NCBI GenBank assembly: GCA_964615095.1
Contig: CAZTPX010000031.1
Coordinates: forward strand, 9,410-73,409
DNA from: JANXQG01 sp964615095
GTDB taxonomy: Bacteria; Planctomycetota; Planctomycetia; Pirellulales; Thermoguttaceae
DNA: 64,000 nucleotides
Direction: 5' to 3'
Positions 24,779-33,245 of the stretch are shown here, piece after piece (the stretch's first letter is position 1; each line of letters begins with the position of its first letter). The position numbers and the translations under genes are program-made. A model generated the notes under the pieces. It searched no databases. It was not told the DNA's origin and saw only the letters and a list, made by a program, of their open reading frames with translations.

Positions 24779-26427
24779 TAGTAGATCTCGATGCTCTTGA
24801 CCACGTCGCCGCCGGAGGCGTGCGAGGCGTAGAGGCAGCGGTCGGCACCGTCGAGCAAGTCGCGGGGCGGAAAATTCCGGGGCGGCTGGGCAACAGTGGC
24901 CACGCCTACGTCGAGCTTGAGCCATTCTTGCCCCGCCCCGCTGGCCGCCAGCCCGCAGACCGTATGCACCAAATCCCCACCCAGTTCGACCGCCTGCTTC
25001 CGCTCCGCGCCGGGCAGGATCAGGGCGAAACCGAACTCCGTATGCGGCAGGCAGATGGCGCCCGGGTGATCGAGTTTCGTGCAGGCCCTGCTCAATGCCT
25101 TGCGGACCGCGGCAACTTCCTGCGGCGGACACGCGGCCGCCATCTCCACGCCGGCCGAAAGTTTCACCAACAAGAGGCTCAGGGGACGATGCGACTGGCG
25201 GCACGCGGCGACAACGCCCGTCAATCGGTCCAGCAAGTTGGGCGCGACCGTTCCCGTGATCGGCCGGGTTCTGACGGGCGCGGGACTTGCGACAAGTCCT
25301 CGTTGAGCCGTTGCCAGCGCACCCCCCGCCGGCCGTTCCCGCAGTCCGACACCGGCAGTGCCAATCTCGATGCCCGCCCGCGCAATCGCTTCGTGCTCGA
25401 TCGGCACGGTACAGGCGGTGGTCAACGCCTCGGAAAGTGCATCGAATTCGCCGAATAGCCACTCGTCGTCCGGGTCGCCATCGGCCGCAGGGCGACCGCG
25501 CAACAGGTCGCCGGCCGCCTGCGTGGCCACCTGGGCCATTTGCCGATGGGCCTCGGCCAGCACGTCGCGATATTCCAGCCCGTCGGGCAAAGCCAGCGAA
25601 AAGATGTCGGCCAACTCTTCGACTTTGCGCTCGATTTCCAAGACCAGCGGCTCCAACTCTCGCTCAAGCTGGCGGCAACAGCAGCGGCCACTCTCCAGCA
25701 ACTCGGCCAGGACCGAGGTCTGGCGGTCGGCGAAGATCTGGGCGAACAACTCGCTCAAGCGCAGGATTTGTACCCGTGCGGGCTGGTTTCCTTGGGCAGG
25801 GTCCCAGGCGATGGTCTCGCACAGCGATGCGGGAAAGTTCCACTGTTTCAGCAGCCGGGCGGAAAGTTCCGCGTGGGAAAAACCCAGCACGCGCCGATGG
25901 ACCGCGCCCAGGTCGAGGTGATGGCTCACCGCCCGATCGAGAAAGCGGGCATAGGGCTGGCCCAACTGCTGGAAGAGTACCAGCACGCCCAGGTCCTGGA
26001 ACAAGCCGGCCAGGAAGGTCTCGTCGCCCGGTATGCGCCACAGGCGGTGGCTCAGTTCGCGGCCAGCAACCGCCTTGGTGAGCGTGTGCCTCCAGTACCA
26101 CAAGAGAGTCTTCGCCTCGATGTCCAGGAACAGGCCGCTGGGCAGGCTAAAGCCCAGCACGAGCAGTTTCAACGGCTTGATTCCCAGCAGGGCCAGGGCC
26201 TGATTCAGGTCCGTCACCTCGCGGGTAAGCCCAAAGAGCGAGCTATTGACGACACGCAGAATGCGGCTGGAAATTGCCGGGTCGTTCTCGATGCACTCTT
26301 TCAGGGCGCGCGTATCGACGTGGGGGTTCCGCGTCAGTTGCAAAACCTGCATGGCAACACCGGGCAGACTATAGAGTTGTCCGCACCGTTCGGCCAGTTG
26401 GTCCAAGATGGATGCTGAATCAATCAT
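24778..26427 (-). CDS. HDOD-domain protein with degenerate GGDEF-like C-terminus
   Basis: A 549-aa protein whose N-terminal half (about 10-210) is an HDOD domain (IENDPAISSRILRVVNSSLF, ALALLGIKPLKLLVLGFSL). The C-terminal 170 residues look like a GGDEF fold (LSLLLVKLSAGVEMA, DGADRCLYASHASGGDVV), but the active-site loop reads PHTEFGF instead of GGDEF-x. It is therefore unlikely to make cyclic-di-GMP. ATG 26427 (MIDSAS) is preferred over an upstream TTG. It might act as a signalling scaffold; the neighbours do not say for what. A second HDOD protein is at 47021-47932. Confidence 0.85.
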   Translation of the reverse strand: MIDSASILDQLAERCGQLYSLPGVAMQVLQLTRNPHVDTRALKECIENDPAISSRILRVVNSSLFGLTREVTDLNQALALLGIKPLKLLVLGFSLPSGLFLDIEAKTLLWYWRHTLTKAVAGRELSHRLWRIPGDETFLAGLFQDLGVLVLFQQLGQPYARFLDRAVSHHLDLGAVHRRVLGFSHAELSARLLKQWNFPASLCETIAWDPAQGNQPARVQILRLSELFAQIFADRQTSVLAELLESGRCCCRQLERELEPLVLEIERKVEELADIFSLALPDGLEYRDVLAEAHRQMAQVATQAAGDLLRGRPAADGDPDDEWLFGEFDALSEALTTACTVPIEHEAIARAGIEIGTAGVGLRERPAGGALATAQRGLVASPAPVRTRPITGTVAPNLLDRLTGVVAACRQSHRPLSLLLVKLSAGVEMAAACPPQEVAAVRKALSRACTKLDHPGAICLPHTEFGFALILPGAERKQAVELGGDLVHTVCGLAASGAGQEWLKLDVGVATVAQPPRNFPPRDLLDGADRCLYASHASGGDVVKSIEIY

Positions 26428-26813
26428 GAGGGTTCTGCGGTTTATGCCGTGGGGGAGAGGGGCTGCGCGAGGCAACTTCTCAGTAAATCTAGCTTACGGG
26501 CGTGGTAATGAGGGAAATCAACGGAGTGGCGAAATGAGTAGGCCCCTCTTGCCAGGAGGGACTAATGTGCTCTGAGTCGCGGACAAAGCCCCGAACTGCT
26601 CAACAGGTGAACGCGTAATGTCCCTACCGGCGGAAGGGACCTGCGGCGCTACGGCGGCCGGAAAACGCGCAGTGCCAGTGGTTTTGCCTTGACGCCGATA
26701 GTACAATCTAAACGGTACAATAGATGTTGCAGGCCAGATCCAACCGCCAAGGCCCCTCCGTACGCCGACCGTCCCAGGGCAAGCCGCTCTTTGTCCTGCC
26801 GTTAACAAATTCA
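26428..26813. other. 386-bp gap
   Basis: This gap is between the divergent HDOD and protease genes. I see no gene or clear promoter in it; the C-rich stretch around 26590-26690 is not repeated elsewhere. Confidence 0.4.
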
Positions 26814-27821
26814 ATGTCCCAACCAATGTTAAAACCCCTTCTGTTATCGATCTTGGCCTTGGCCTTTGCTGGGCTGGCGGCGCTTGTGGGCAGCCCAGCC
26901 GTTTACGCGCAAGCCACGGTGACGCAACAAGTTGCGGCCGATGTACCCAGCCCCGCCAGTCTGGCCGAACTGAAGGCCTTGAACGAGCGCGTCAAGGCGC
27001 TGGTGGCCAAGGTGCGGTCGGCGGTCGTTCAGGTCTCCGGCGGCAGCGGTGTCGTGGTCAGCGCCGATGGGCTGGTCATGTCCGTGGCCCATGTGGGCGG
27101 TCGCGCCGGCCGGGCGGTAATGTTCGTCTTTCCCGACGGCCGCCGTGCCCGGGGGATCACCTTAGGCAACGACGCGGTGGGCGATGCCGGGCTGATGCGG
27201 ATCACCGATCGGGGCGATTGGCCGCACGTCGATGTTGCCAAGCCGGAAGACATCAAGTTGGGCGAGTGGTGCGTAGCACTGAGTTACCCCATTAGCTTCG
27301 ATCTGCAACAGCGCCACCCTTCCGTGCGGCTGGGGCGGGTCTACCATCACTGCCCCCTGGACGTCAGTACCGACTGCGCGATCATGGGCGGTGACTCGGG
27401 CGGTCCGTTGTTCGACATGCAAGGCCGCGTGATCGGCATCAGCTCGACCTGCGGCGACTCGCTGCTGGAGAACCGCCACATCTCCGTCGATCGCTTTCAG
27501 CGCTACTGGGACCGCCTGCTGAGGAGCGAGGACATGGACGAGTTGGAGCCGGGCCAAGGCGCGGTCTTCGGCGTCGAGTCCGATCCGGACGTGGATGAGG
27601 CCCGACTCAAGGAGATCGCAGCCGACGGGCCTGCGGCCAAGGCGGGCGTGAAAGCGGGCGATGTGGTCATCAAGTTCGCCGACAAGGAGATCCGCACCTT
27701 CCGCGACCTTATGGCGGAAGTCCGGCTGCACAAGCCGGGCGAGAAGGTGGAGGTGGAATTGCATCGCGGCGAGGAGATATTGAAGATGTCCGTAACCTTG
27801 GGGAAGGCGAAAAGCAAGTAG
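26814..27821 (+). CDS. Exported trypsin-like serine protease with PDZ domain
   Basis: A 335-aa HtrA-like protease. The signal peptide is MSQPMLKPLLLSILALAFAG with cleavage after VYAQA. The triad is H93 (MSVAHVGG), D124 (VGDAGLMRI) and S195 (MGGDSGGPLFD). The PDZ domain is at about 245-335 (DEARLKEIAADGPAAKAGVK). Periplasmic quality control is the usual function of the family. The start is taken at the signal peptide and not at the longer frame from 26724. The next gene follows 16 bp later and encodes a related but probably inactive protein. Confidence 0.9.
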   Translation: MSQPMLKPLLLSILALAFAGLAALVGSPAVYAQATVTQQVAADVPSPASLAELKALNERVKALVAKVRSAVVQVSGGSGVVVSADGLVMSVAHVGGRAGRAVMFVFPDGRRARGITLGNDAVGDAGLMRITDRGDWPHVDVAKPEDIKLGEWCVALSYPISFDLQQRHPSVRLGRVYHHCPLDVSTDCAIMGGDSGGPLFDMQGRVIGISSTCGDSLLENRHISVDRFQRYWDRLLRSEDMDELEPGQGAVFGVESDPDVDEARLKEIAADGPAAKAGVKAGDVVIKFADKEIRTFRDLMAEVRLHKPGEKVEVELHRGEEILKMSVTLGKAKSK

Positions 27822-27837
27822 TTTCCCGCAACACAGC

Positions 27838-28872
27838 ATGAAGAAAACGGTTTCCCTGTTTCTGGCCCTGGTTCTCGCGCTGGGCGTTTTTGCGCAAAGC
27901 GCGCCGGCGCAGCCCCGCGACGGCGGGCGGTGGCAAACGCGCGTCGCAGTGCCGCGTCCGTCGAGCTATCTCAGGAACAACGACCAGATCCGCGCCCTGC
28001 TCAGGCCCGCAGTGGCTGCTGCCGCCGCGGCCACCGTCCGCGTCCTGGGTGACGGCCGTGCGGTGGCCTTGGGAACGATCGTGGCTGCCGACGGACTAAT
28101 CGTGACCAAGGCCAGCCAGTTGACGGCGAAATTGGAGTGCAAGTTAGCCGACGGTCGCACGCTGCCGGCGACCGTGGTGGGCCAGGACGAGGCGACCGAT
28201 CTGGCCCTCTTGCGCGTGGACGCCAAAAATCTGACTCCCATTGTCTGGGCCGGCGAGCCCGCCGCGCCGGGGAGCCTTGCCGCGGCCACCGCGCCCGGCC
28301 AGGGTCCCACGACGATCGGCGTGATCAGCGACGTCGCGCAAGCGGCGCCCGGCCCCACACGCGGCAACCGGCAACACGGCTGGTTGGGGATCAGCCTGGG
28401 TACCAGCGGCATCGCCGAGGTTGAAAGCGTGTCGCCGGACAGTGCCGGAGCGAAGGCCGGGATCAAGACCGGCGATCAAATCCAACGGCTGGACGGCCAG
28501 GACATTCATACGGGCGAGCAACTCATCGAGACCCTGAGCAAGATGCCCCCGAACAAGAAAGTGGCGCTGTTGGTGAGCCGCAAAGACCAGCAACTGGCAC
28601 TGGAAGCGACGCTGGGCAGATCGCCCGGCCGCATACCGCAGGACAATTGGGGCGGCGGGCCGTTCAGCGACCGCCGCTGGGGATTTGCCGCGGTGATTCC
28701 CCACGATCTGGCGATCGCCCCCACGGATTGCGGCGGCCCGCTGGTCGACATCGACGGGCGCTGCCAGGGCGTGAACATCGCACGTGCCCTGCGCGTGGCC
28801 AATTATGCCCTGCCACCGCGCGAGGTGCAACAAGCGATCGAGCGAATCCGGGCCGCCGCGAAGAGCCAATGA
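27838..28872 (+). CDS. Exported HtrA-like pseudoprotease with internal PDZ domain
   Basis: A 344-aa secreted protein (signal peptide MKKTVSLFLALVLALGVFAQ). It resembles a protease with key residues replaced: the His region reads GLIVTKASQLT instead of TAAHV, and the Ser motif reads APTDCGGPLVD (Cys for Ser). The PDZ domain (WLGISLGTSGIAEVESVSPD, about 180-250) lies between the Asp region and the Ser-like motif, not after it. Loss of catalysis with retention of PDZ suggests a binding or regulatory partner of the preceding active protease. It overlaps the preceding operon by spacing only (16 bp). Confidence 0.85.
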   Translation: MKKTVSLFLALVLALGVFAQSAPAQPRDGGRWQTRVAVPRPSSYLRNNDQIRALLRPAVAAAAAATVRVLGDGRAVALGTIVAADGLIVTKASQLTAKLECKLADGRTLPATVVGQDEATDLALLRVDAKNLTPIVWAGEPAAPGSLAAATAPGQGPTTIGVISDVAQAAPGPTRGNRQHGWLGISLGTSGIAEVESVSPDSAGAKAGIKTGDQIQRLDGQDIHTGEQLIETLSKMPPNKKVALLVSRKDQQLALEATLGRSPGRIPQDNWGGGPFSDRRWGFAAVIPHDLAIAPTDCGGPLVDIDGRCQGVNIARALRVANYALPPREVQQAIERIRAAAKSQ

Positions 28873-28898
28873 GTTACCCGTTACCCCAAGGAAGAGAA

Positions 28899-30338
28899 AT
28901 GAAAATTGTCCGCTTGTCCGCATTCGTGTCCCTGGCCGCAGTGCCCGCATTGTGTGTCGTCCTGGCGTTTGACGCCTCCGTCCGACCGGCCCGCGCTGCC
29001 GAAGGTCTCTGGCAGACCGACTTCAAAGCGGCCCAGGCCCAGGCCCGGGCGGAAAAGAAGTATTTGCTGGTCGACTTTACCGGCTCGGACTGGTGCCCCT
29101 GGTGCATCAAACTGCGCGGGGAGGTTTTCGACAAGGCGCCCTTCAAGGCCGAGGCCCCCAAGCATTACGTCCTCGTGGAACTCGATTTCCCGCATGACAC
29201 GGACCTGCCCGAGAAATTGGAAGAACAGAACGATAAACTTGCCAAGAAATACAAGATCAAAGGTTTTCCCACGGTTCTCCTCTTGGACGCGGACGACCGG
29301 GTCATCGCGCGAACCAGCTATCGAGAAGGCGGGGCCGAGAGTTATCTCAAGCACCTGGCCGAGCTTCCTGAGCTTGCTGCGAAAGTGGTGGAGTTGAAAG
29401 GCAAGCTCGCCAAGGCCCAGGGGCTAGATCGGGCCAAGCTGCTGGACCAAATCGTCGACGGCTACGAGAAGCTCGGCGACGAAGCGAAGGAGGTCGAGGA
29501 ATGGAGTAAGGAGATTGTCACGCTGGACCCCGACAACAAGGCCGGCCTGAAGATCAAGTACGAGTTCTCGGGGGCCATTGCACAGGCCCACAATCTCTTG
29601 CAGAAGAGAAAAGTCGCCGCGGCTGCGGAACTGGTCGACAAGGAACTGGCGTTGCCGGGTGTTCCGGGCGAACTGCGGCAGCAAGGCTATTTATTCAAGC
29701 TCCAGATGGCCATCGCGGAAAAGAAGCTCGGCGACGTTATGGCCGCGCTCAAACTGGCAAAGGAAGCCGCGCCGCAAAGCGAGAAGGCCAAGGAGATTGG
29801 CGACATGATTCGGGAGTTCAGCAAGATGGGCGAGGCCAAGGAAGCGGCTGCCGGACTTGAGGCCGGGCTTGACAAGGCCGAGGGCCTGGATCGCGCCAAA
29901 CTGTTGGACAAATTGCTGGACACCCAGCAGAAGTTCGCCGCTATCGATCCGCAGGCCGACAGCAAAAACAAGAAGTGGACCCGGGAAATCGTTGCCCTGG
30001 ACCCCGAGAACAAGGCCGGCTTGAAGAAGAAATATGAGTGCAAGGCCATCCTCATCGAGGTCCAAGAGCTTCTTCGCGCACGGCAGGGTGACGAAGCGGT
30101 TGCCGCTTTGGAACGTGCCTTGGAAATCAAGGATCTTTCCGGCGAAGACGCCCAGGCGGTGAAATTTGTGAAAGCCCAGATATGCTTCGCGCAGGAGGAT
30201 AACGACCAAGGCGTGACATTTTTGAAGCAGGCCCTGGCGGCGGCGCCCGCCGGGCATTATGCCCCGACGATCAAGGCGCAGTTGGCACACTTTCGCAAAA
30301 TGAAGAGGCAGGCCGCGAGGGAGGCCGCCGGCGATTAG
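28899..30338 (+). CDS. Exported thioredoxin-like protein with two internal repeats
   Basis: A 479-aa protein starting at ATG 28899 (AAGGAAGAG just before it). A signal peptide is followed by a thioredoxin-fold domain (about 40-150) with the redox pair C66-C69 in TGSDWCPWCIKLRGEVFD. The rest is helical and contains two similar segments of about 140 residues (each with LDRAKLLD, then LDPxNKAGLKxKYE), i.e. an internal duplication. It is probably periplasmic and may handle disulfides. It directly follows the protease/pseudoprotease pair and overlaps the convergent CYTH gene by four bases. Confidence 0.88.
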   Translation: MKIVRLSAFVSLAAVPALCVVLAFDASVRPARAAEGLWQTDFKAAQAQARAEKKYLLVDFTGSDWCPWCIKLRGEVFDKAPFKAEAPKHYVLVELDFPHDTDLPEKLEEQNDKLAKKYKIKGFPTVLLLDADDRVIARTSYREGGAESYLKHLAELPELAAKVVELKGKLAKAQGLDRAKLLDQIVDGYEKLGDEAKEVEEWSKEIVTLDPDNKAGLKIKYEFSGAIAQAHNLLQKRKVAAAAELVDKELALPGVPGELRQQGYLFKLQMAIAEKKLGDVMAALKLAKEAAPQSEKAKEIGDMIREFSKMGEAKEAAAGLEAGLDKAEGLDRAKLLDKLLDTQQKFAAIDPQADSKNKKWTREIVALDPENKAGLKKKYECKAILIEVQELLRARQGDEAVAALERALEIKDLSGEDAQAVKFVKAQICFAQEDNDQGVTFLKQALAAAPAGHYAPTIKAQLAHFRKMKRQAAREAAGD

Positions 30339-30835
30339 ACCATGTCGGTATACGATCCGGCCAGGAGGTCTTTGGGACTGATGGCGAACTGCGCCATGAG
30401 TTTTTCCAATTGGTCGCGGCCGGTCGATTCGTCGATCTCTGCGGAGAGCACGGCCTCGAACTCGAGGAACTGGCCCAGGCCCTCCACGCCGTCCAGGTGG
30501 ATCCGCACGTTGTGCCATAGATAGATCTCGCGCCGCTTGCGGACCACGTTGACGATGCCCATGGCGGCCCGCAGCGCAGCGATGAGCGCGTCCGGCTGGG
30601 GGACCGCCACGATGTGGTAATCGCTGGCCTTGGGCCGCGGGTCCGAGGGCCGTACGTACCAGATCAACTGGGCGGTCTGCCCGCCGATCTGCCGCAGCTT
30701 CAGCCGGCCGTTGGTGCAGCGAAAGTACGTATCGATCTGGTCCTGGATGCCCAGTTGCTGGGTGGCCAGCGCGTCGGCCACGCGCCGCGCGGCCGGCAGA
30801 TCGTTCAGACGGGCTTTGAGTTCGATATTGCGCAT
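30335..30835 (-). CDS. CYTH-domain protein (class IV adenylate cyclase/thiamine-triphosphatase-like)
   Basis: A 166-aa CYTH protein. It opens with MRNIELKARL, the ExExK-type motif, and has DTYFRCTNGRLKLRQIGGQ, LIWYVRPSDPRPKASDY, VVRKRREIYLW and VRIHLDGVEGLGQFLEFE. These make the tunnel-fold triphosphate-binding site; the domain hydrolyses triphosphates or makes cAMP. Substrate is not determinable. It converges on the thioredoxin-like gene, and the stop codons overlap (TAA at 30335-30337 and TAG at 30336-30338). Confidence 0.9.
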   Translation of the reverse strand: MRNIELKARLNDLPAARRVADALATQQLGIQDQIDTYFRCTNGRLKLRQIGGQTAQLIWYVRPSDPRPKASDYHIVAVPQPDALIAALRAAMGIVNVVRKRREIYLWHNVRIHLDGVEGLGQFLEFEAVLSAEIDESTGRDQLEKLMAQFAISPKDLLAGSYTDMV

Positions 30836-30893
30836 GGCGAGTCCCTGAAAATTCGAAGTACGAATTCGGAAATAAATTCAAAAACAGGAAGTT

Positions 30894-30939
30894 AGCCACG
30901 GATGAAACACGGATGCGCATCCGTGTTCCATCCGTGGCT
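30894..30939. repeat. 46-bp inverted repeat without loop
   Basis: Arms 30894-30916 and 30917-30939 pair over 23 bp with one mismatch and no spacer (AGCCACGGATG core). It lies between the CYTH and SH3 genes, both on the minus strand. Confidence 0.85.
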
Positions 30940-30977
30940 GAATTTGGGTTCGGATTTCGATATTCGGATTTCGGGTT

Positions 30978-32126
30978 TTATCTGAGTGGGGCCGTGTCCA
31001 GCACGCTTACGTGCCGCGCCATGACGTGAGTTGCCCTCTGTTCCGGCATGTATCCGCGAATGCCGTTGATGCCCACCTGGCGGCCGACGTAGCTCCGCAA
31101 GTTCACGCCGGGCGCCGGCGAGACGTAGCAGCGGATGCTGCCGGAGGCATCGAGGATTGCATATTGCGGGCCGCCCGGCTTGGGATCGGGCACGCGGATC
31201 AACTGGCCTTTGGCGTCGAAGCGGCCGTCCGTATCGACGAGCGGCAGGGGATTCATGAGTGGCTGGTCCAGACGGGCTAGTTCCGGCCGGACTGCGGCTA
31301 GGTCCTGCTTGCGGCGTTTGATGTCTTCGAAGCGCGCGATCTTGCTCACCAGCATCCGCGCGCGGCCTTGGTCCAGGGCGGTCTCCGCCTGGTTGAAGAG
31401 CGTTTCGGCCCGCTCGCGCAATTCGCGCAGCTCCCAAAAGCTCGGGTCTTCCACCACCATGGCGGAAAGGTCCAGGTCGATCTGGTCGAGTTGTTTCTGG
31501 TACCGCCCCGTTCCGTTCCGCCGCGAACCATAATCGCCCGGCAAGCGGCCGACGGCGCGGCCGGTCAGATCGACGGTCCCGCCAGGCGCGGTCCGCCGCA
31601 GGCCGTCGCGATCATAATCCGGATCGACAAAGCGGCCGGAGACCCAGCGAAATTCGCCCGCCGGCGGCGCGATCTTGTACCAAGCCCGCGACCCATTGTC
31701 GTCGTTGCGGCCGTTGCGGCGCGGTTCGAGCACCTCCACGGTCTCGCCCTTATGCAGGCGGACCTGGATCACGTCGCGGGTATCGCTCATGCGGCTGCCG
31801 ATCCGGGCCGCGACGCGCTCGTCGGTCACAGTGGCCAGGTTATTTCCGTCGAGTTGCAGGTGCCGGCTGGAGACCCAGGAGAAGCTGTCCTTGGGGGGAC
31901 GGATGGCGAACCAGCCGCCCGGGTCATGGCGATAGACCTCGACCTCGGTACCCACTTTGAGCTTGTCGGTGGGGTAGTAGTTGTCACCCGGCCCGCTACG
32001 GACATACACGTCGTCGGCCGTCACATAAGCCTTGTAGGGAAAGGCCTGTTCCGCCGCCGATCGCGCGTACGCGGTACACGTGGCGGCCATGATCGTGCAA
32101 GCAAGCAGTGCAAGAGACCCGCGCAT
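30978..32126 (-). CDS. Secreted SH3-domain protein
   Basis: A 382-aa protein with a signal peptide (MRGSLALLACTIMAATCTAY). Two bacterial SH3-type domains follow (about 30-95 and 100-170; YVTADDVYVRSGPGDNYYPT and RVAARIGSRMSDTRDVIQVR). A helical middle of about 110 residues (200-310) is coiled-coil-like. The C-terminal part (about 310-380) ends in SPAPGVNLRSYVGRQVGIN, which looks like a third SH3-like repeat. Such proteins bind cell-wall or envelope ligands. The start at the signal peptide is preferred over the frame beginning 75 bp upstream. Confidence 0.85.
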   Translation of the reverse strand: MRGSLALLACTIMAATCTAYARSAAEQAFPYKAYVTADDVYVRSGPGDNYYPTDKLKVGTEVEVYRHDPGGWFAIRPPKDSFSWVSSRHLQLDGNNLATVTDERVAARIGSRMSDTRDVIQVRLHKGETVEVLEPRRNGRNDDNGSRAWYKIAPPAGEFRWVSGRFVDPDYDRDGLRRTAPGGTVDLTGRAVGRLPGDYGSRRNGTGRYQKQLDQIDLDLSAMVVEDPSFWELRELRERAETLFNQAETALDQGRARMLVSKIARFEDIKRRKQDLAAVRPELARLDQPLMNPLPLVDTDGRFDAKGQLIRVPDPKPGGPQYAILDASGSIRCYVSPAPGVNLRSYVGRQVGINGIRGYMPEQRATHVMARHVSVLDTAPLR

Positions 32127-32495
32127 GGCGATGCCTCCCAAGAAATGGTTTGATAAGGAATCCGGCAGGAGGCTTGTACTGAAAAACGCCGCCGGGGGCA
32201 AGGGCAGATTAGTGTGAAAAAAAGATTCCCTATATTGTTCGCGAGGGAAAATGACACCTTTTCCGCCGCGCCCATCGAAATCCGAAGCGTAAGCGAGGCA
32301 ACAGATTAGGTTCCTCGCTTACGCTTCGGGTTTCGATCATTTTCGCCCGCAAACAGTATAGCACCAAAGTTAGGTGATCAGGAATCTCCTGCCCTAGATT
32401 CTTTCAGGGTAAGTCTGGTAACATAGCTGTAGTCTGCGGGTGGTCGAAAACAAGCGCAGCGGCCCTGCGATTCTCACGGTTGAGGCTCGTTTGTC
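32127..32495. other. 369-bp gap with hairpin and promoters
   Basis: It lies between the divergent SH3 and glycosyltransferase genes. The hairpin 32276-32335 is described separately; nothing else was recognised. Confidence 0.45.
32276..32335. repeat. Inverted repeat with CCGAAGCGTAAGC core
   Basis: Arms 32276-32298 and 32313-32335 pair over 23 bp with one mismatch around a 14-nt loop. The same core forms the hairpin at 37626-37668. Confidence 0.85.
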
Positions 32496-33245
32496 ATGTC
32501 CAATTCTTTGTCCAATGCGGGCAAGACGCTCGTGGTCGTGGCCACGTATAACGAAATCGAGAACCTCCCCTCGTTGGTGGACGAGGTTTTCCGCTATCTG
32601 CCCGCGGCCGATCTGCTAGTGGTCGATGACCATTCGCCCGACGGCACGGGCCAGTGGTGCGACGCCCGGGCAGCCCAAGACCCACGCGTCCACTGCCTGC
32701 ACCGCGCGGGAAAGCTGGGCCTGGGAACGGCCCTCATCGCGGCCATGAAATACGCCCTGGCCAACGGCTATGCCTGCGTGTTGACGATGGATGCCGACTT
32801 CAGCCATCCGCCCAAGTGCCTGCCGGCGATGCTGGCCGACATGAATCCTGCGGACGGGCCGGCCGTCGACGTAATGATCGGCTCGCGTTACATTCCCGGC
32901 GGTGGCGTCGAGGGCTGGCCGCTGAAACGGCATTTCATGAGCCGCGGCGTGAACTGCTATGCCCGCTGGTTCCTGGGCCTCAAGCCCAAGGATTGCAGCG
33001 GCAACTACCGCTGCTACCGCACCGAAATCCTGGCCAAGCTGGACTTCGATCGCGTCCGCAGCCGGGGCTACTCCTTGCAGGAAGAGATCCTCTGGCGATT
33101 GAAACGCGTGGGCGCGCGCTTCGGCGAAACGCCGATCGTGTTCGTCGATCGCCAGCGGGGCCAATCCAAGATCGACATGAAGGAAGCCGTCAACGCCCTG
33201 CGGATCATCTTCTCGCTGGGCCTGCGGAACCTGTTCGGACAATAG
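32496..33245 (+). CDS. Dolichol/polyprenol-phosphate mannosyltransferase-like GT2 enzyme
   Basis: A 249-aa glycosyltransferase 2 enzyme of the Dpm1 class. Motifs are VVVATYNEIENLPSLVDEVF, the nucleotide-binding DDHSPDGTG, MDADFSHPPKCLP with the DxD, and GSRYIPGGGVEGWP. It transfers mannose or a related sugar to a polyprenyl phosphate at the membrane. There is no C-terminal membrane extension. The following kinase gene starts at the base after its stop codon, so it heads the carbohydrate cluster, although its role in it is not obvious. Confidence 0.9.
   Translation: MSNSLSNAGKTLVVVATYNEIENLPSLVDEVFRYLPAADLLVVDDHSPDGTGQWCDARAAQDPRVHCLHRAGKLGLGTALIAAMKYALANGYACVLTMDADFSHPPKCLPAMLADMNPADGPAVDVMIGSRYIPGGGVEGWPLKRHFMSRGVNCYARWFLGLKPKDCSGNYRCYRTEILAKLDFDRVRSRGYSLQEEILWRLKRVGARFGETPIVFVDRQRGQSKIDMKEAVNALRIIFSLGLRNLFGQ

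Noticed and set aside
24538..25458. 306-aa plus-strand frame overlapping the HDOD gene
   Set aside because: Antisense to a gene with a clear HDOD/GGDEF-like sequence.
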